From Akebia trifoliata (Eukaryota > Streptophyta > Magnoliopsida > Ranunculales > Lardizabalaceae), in the NCBI GenBank assembly GCA_017979445.1, contig CM030717.1, positions 21,687,288 through 21,751,287 of the forward strand: a stretch of 64,000 bases of DNA, read 5' to 3'. Position numbers and translations under genes: made by a program. Below are positions 53,901-56,900 of the stretch, piece after piece (positions within the stretch are counted from its first letter, which is position 1; each line of letters starts with the position of its first letter). The notes beneath the pieces were generated by a model. It saw only the letters and a list, made by a program, of their open reading frames with translations, searched no databases and was not told the DNA's origin.

Positions 53901-56900
53901 GGTTACTTTAAATGATAAAAATGATAGATTGAAATTACTATAAATGTTTACTAAGTATGCTTAGGCATTTATCGTATGTTACATTATTTAACTGTTCAGA
54001 TGATTACTCGTGCATGTATGACTCGCTGTTAGAACGGCATTCATCTTGCTGAGTAACATTCCCTTGTTACTCATCTTATCCTTCCCCTTACAAATTTTTC
54101 AGCTTCTGAGGAACCGTTCTTTGAGGAGTCTTTTGAGGAGGTCTCTGAGGATGTTCAGGTTGATGTTTTGCCACCAACGTCTCTTTGAGGATTAGTAGAG
54201 GATCCTAGCGATTTTTTTGCTTATAAATAAGAAACATGTTAGTTTAGGAATTTTTGTAATCTGATGTATTATGAGATTGAGGATTTTGACTTATATCAGT
54301 GTTTGGCGATTGCTTCCGCTTACTCTAGAATCTTATATAAATGTTAGTCAATTGTTGTTCCGCTGCGTGTATTTATTTTTCCATAAACATTATTGCTTGT
54401 GGTTGTTCTATCAAGTTGAGTGTTTGTTTATCTCACACCTCTAGATTCTGACTGGGATCCCGGGTCTCAAATGTTCCCTTGACGTGATTGATTACTAGCT
54501 GTGAGTCATTGTAGACTATGGCTCCCTTTACTCCCAACCATGTCAACGTGCTCAGACCAAGTAGCATTGCTTCGTTATTTGATGTTTTGAATCCAAGTCT
54601 GACTATTTTTTTTAACCTGATATCATCTGGGGTGAGTACTACCACTCCAATCCCAGAACCTTCCAAGTTTGAGGAGCCATCCACATAAACCTTCCAACCT
54701 GGTTGGTCACTTGGATCTTCCCATTTCTAGCATACTCAAGAGATTGGCCTTCGCAGTTGGTGCAATAAGCAGAGGAACGTTAACTTCGATTGATCTAATG
54801 GCTCTTGCCATTGTTTCGACTGAAATCAATTTGTTGTGGCGATTCCCACGGACGCACAAAATTTGTAAATGAGAGATCTGGTGATACCTTGATAGACTAT
54901 GCCCTATTGAACTGAAGTTGTTCCTTCGTCCTTCCTATTAGCACCGGTGTGGTACCTGCCAATGACCTTTCGACGCTCAAGTTAAAGTTGCAAAATAACA
55001 ATAATAAGAAAAACTCTTTCCCTCTTAAATTGGCCAAAAGATCTTTTTGCCTCTGTTGATCTCTCTATTTATAGATCCTTCCCTAAAATTAGGGTTTCCC
55101 CTTTAATCGAGATGTAATCACAATGAATCCTCGAATTGTAAGGATCCTAAATGGAATTGGGATCTCTAGGCTTGAGTCCCTGATTCTAGGGAGATCTCCT
55201 CCAAGATCTTTGGACTTGATAAACGTAAACCAAAATTACACATACTCAGATCAGGCCTGCCCTGCTAGGCAGGCCTGGTCTCTACTAATGTTGTCTTGTC
55301 CTACCAGACAAGATATCTACCCTACTGTTGGGCAGGGCCGGATGTATTGGCTTACACAAAGTACCACTTAATCGGCTTGGACACATGTACGGTCTGGATA
55401 ACGTACTGTTATTATCCTCTACAAAAACAGATCTGAAAAATCTGCAATTTTTTTCCACAGATCTAAAATTAGATTTACTTTTGTCCAAATTAGATCGCAC
55501 CCCCTTTGCTCTGATACCAAATGATGCAACCAGGCCCGGAAATTTAGACTAATTTGTGCGAAAACTTCAAAAGAAATTGAAAAGTCAAGATGGAAGAAAA
55601 ACTCTTTCTCTAAAATCTATTTCATTCAACTAAAAACTTCTTTACAACTACATTTGATGGCTTATTTATAGACAAAAAAGAAACATAAAAAGCCCAAGTG
55701 AAATGACAACATTACCCTTACATGAACACTTAAAGTGACAAAACAAAAATAAGGAGAAATTAACTAACTTCAACAACTAACATACTAACTACCTCCAATA
55801 ACTAATTATTTCAGGTCGTTATTAACCGAAATAACAAACAATTAACTAACTAACTAACTCCAACCGTTAACTAACCTGGACTGCATCATTACCAATCAAA
55901 AAAATTCCCAATAGGACCACTAAATGAGTGTCTCTACTCTATAGGATCTAGTTTTACATAAATTATCTCAATCAATTTCTAAATGAAGTGCCCAGTTTCA
56001 TCCCCAGCTATGACCTTTTCAGGTTTAAGAAATTAGTTGATTACATCTCCCTTGTCAGCCTTAAGCGAATCACCTACTCAACATCCGGTACAACCTAAGT
56101 ATCTTGTGGTATCTCATACCTCATGGAATTTGGCAAAGTACTTATTATCACATATATCAAACATGGTTTATACTCAAATAAAGAATCTCATTCTTATTTA
56201 TAATCTCTAAATAATGAAAGTAAAACACTAAAGTTACTTTTTCAGCAAATTTTTCTAACATGGAGGATGTCCAATTTCTAAGTTAAGTGATATGTTGCTT
56301 ATGATGTGGAGTTCCATGCAATCATTCAAGCGTTGAGGCCTAGCATTATTACTTGATTTGAAGCAAATTACTTATGTTTTTCAATCATGAGGTGTTAAAG
56401 TATATTAAAAGGCAACACATGTTGAATAAAAAACATGCTAGGGGAGTTGCTATATTCCGACTTGGTGACCATGGTTAGGAGAGTGCCAAATACAAAGAAG
56501 AAATGGACAAGCATCGTCATTTGAAAGAGGACAACATAGGAGAGTTGGTAATGGTTCACCTATAAAAGGTGAGGCACGCTTAACAATTGAAGGCAAGCCC
56601 ACTCAAGAGCAAGAAATGAGTGTATGTAATGAATTTCCACCAAACTTTAGATGTTTCAATGTCGTTGATTTGTTCAAGTTACCATTTTCTATTCATATTA
56701 TTCATACACAACATTTTGTTTAGTGGATCCTATGCTTAAGCAAACTAAGGAGATGATCAAGCAATCTAAGAATTAATTGAACTGTCAAAGAACTCTTTTA
56801 CTAATTATTTGCAACTTTATTTCAACTTATTCATGTTCTAGCCATTAGCATTCATTTTTTTCCCTGAGTTAGGGACAAATATGGACATTTTACCTTGAGT

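Larger units (their letters stand above)
47109..54457 (-). mobile_element. Ty3/gypsy element C with oppositely oriented LTRs
   Basis: Left: a 2789-bp LTR (47109-49897) in minus orientation. Middle: pol 3' half on the minus strand (49944-51793). Right: 51861 to about 54457, a second copy of the same LTR in plus orientation, starting TGTAATGACC and lacking about 40 bp of its end. A normal element would have the right LTR in the same orientation and a full gag-pol. The gag, protease and most RT are absent. This implies a rearrangement. Confidence 0.85.
44079..55888 (-). mobile_element. Ty3/gypsy element B with nested insertions
   Basis: 3' LTR 44079-44418 and 5' LTR 55522-55888 on the minus strand. 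The flanks TCACC (44074-44078) and TTACC (55889-55893) are a target duplication with one change. The primer-binding site TTTGGTATCAGAGC lies below 55522, followed by a leader with cagatct words as in element A. Remaining coding sequence: integrase at 44451-46080. Inside sit a TRIM (45305-45697), gypsy C (47109 to about 54457) and an RNase H fragment (54458 to about 55390). Same orientation as TERT. Confidence 0.85.
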
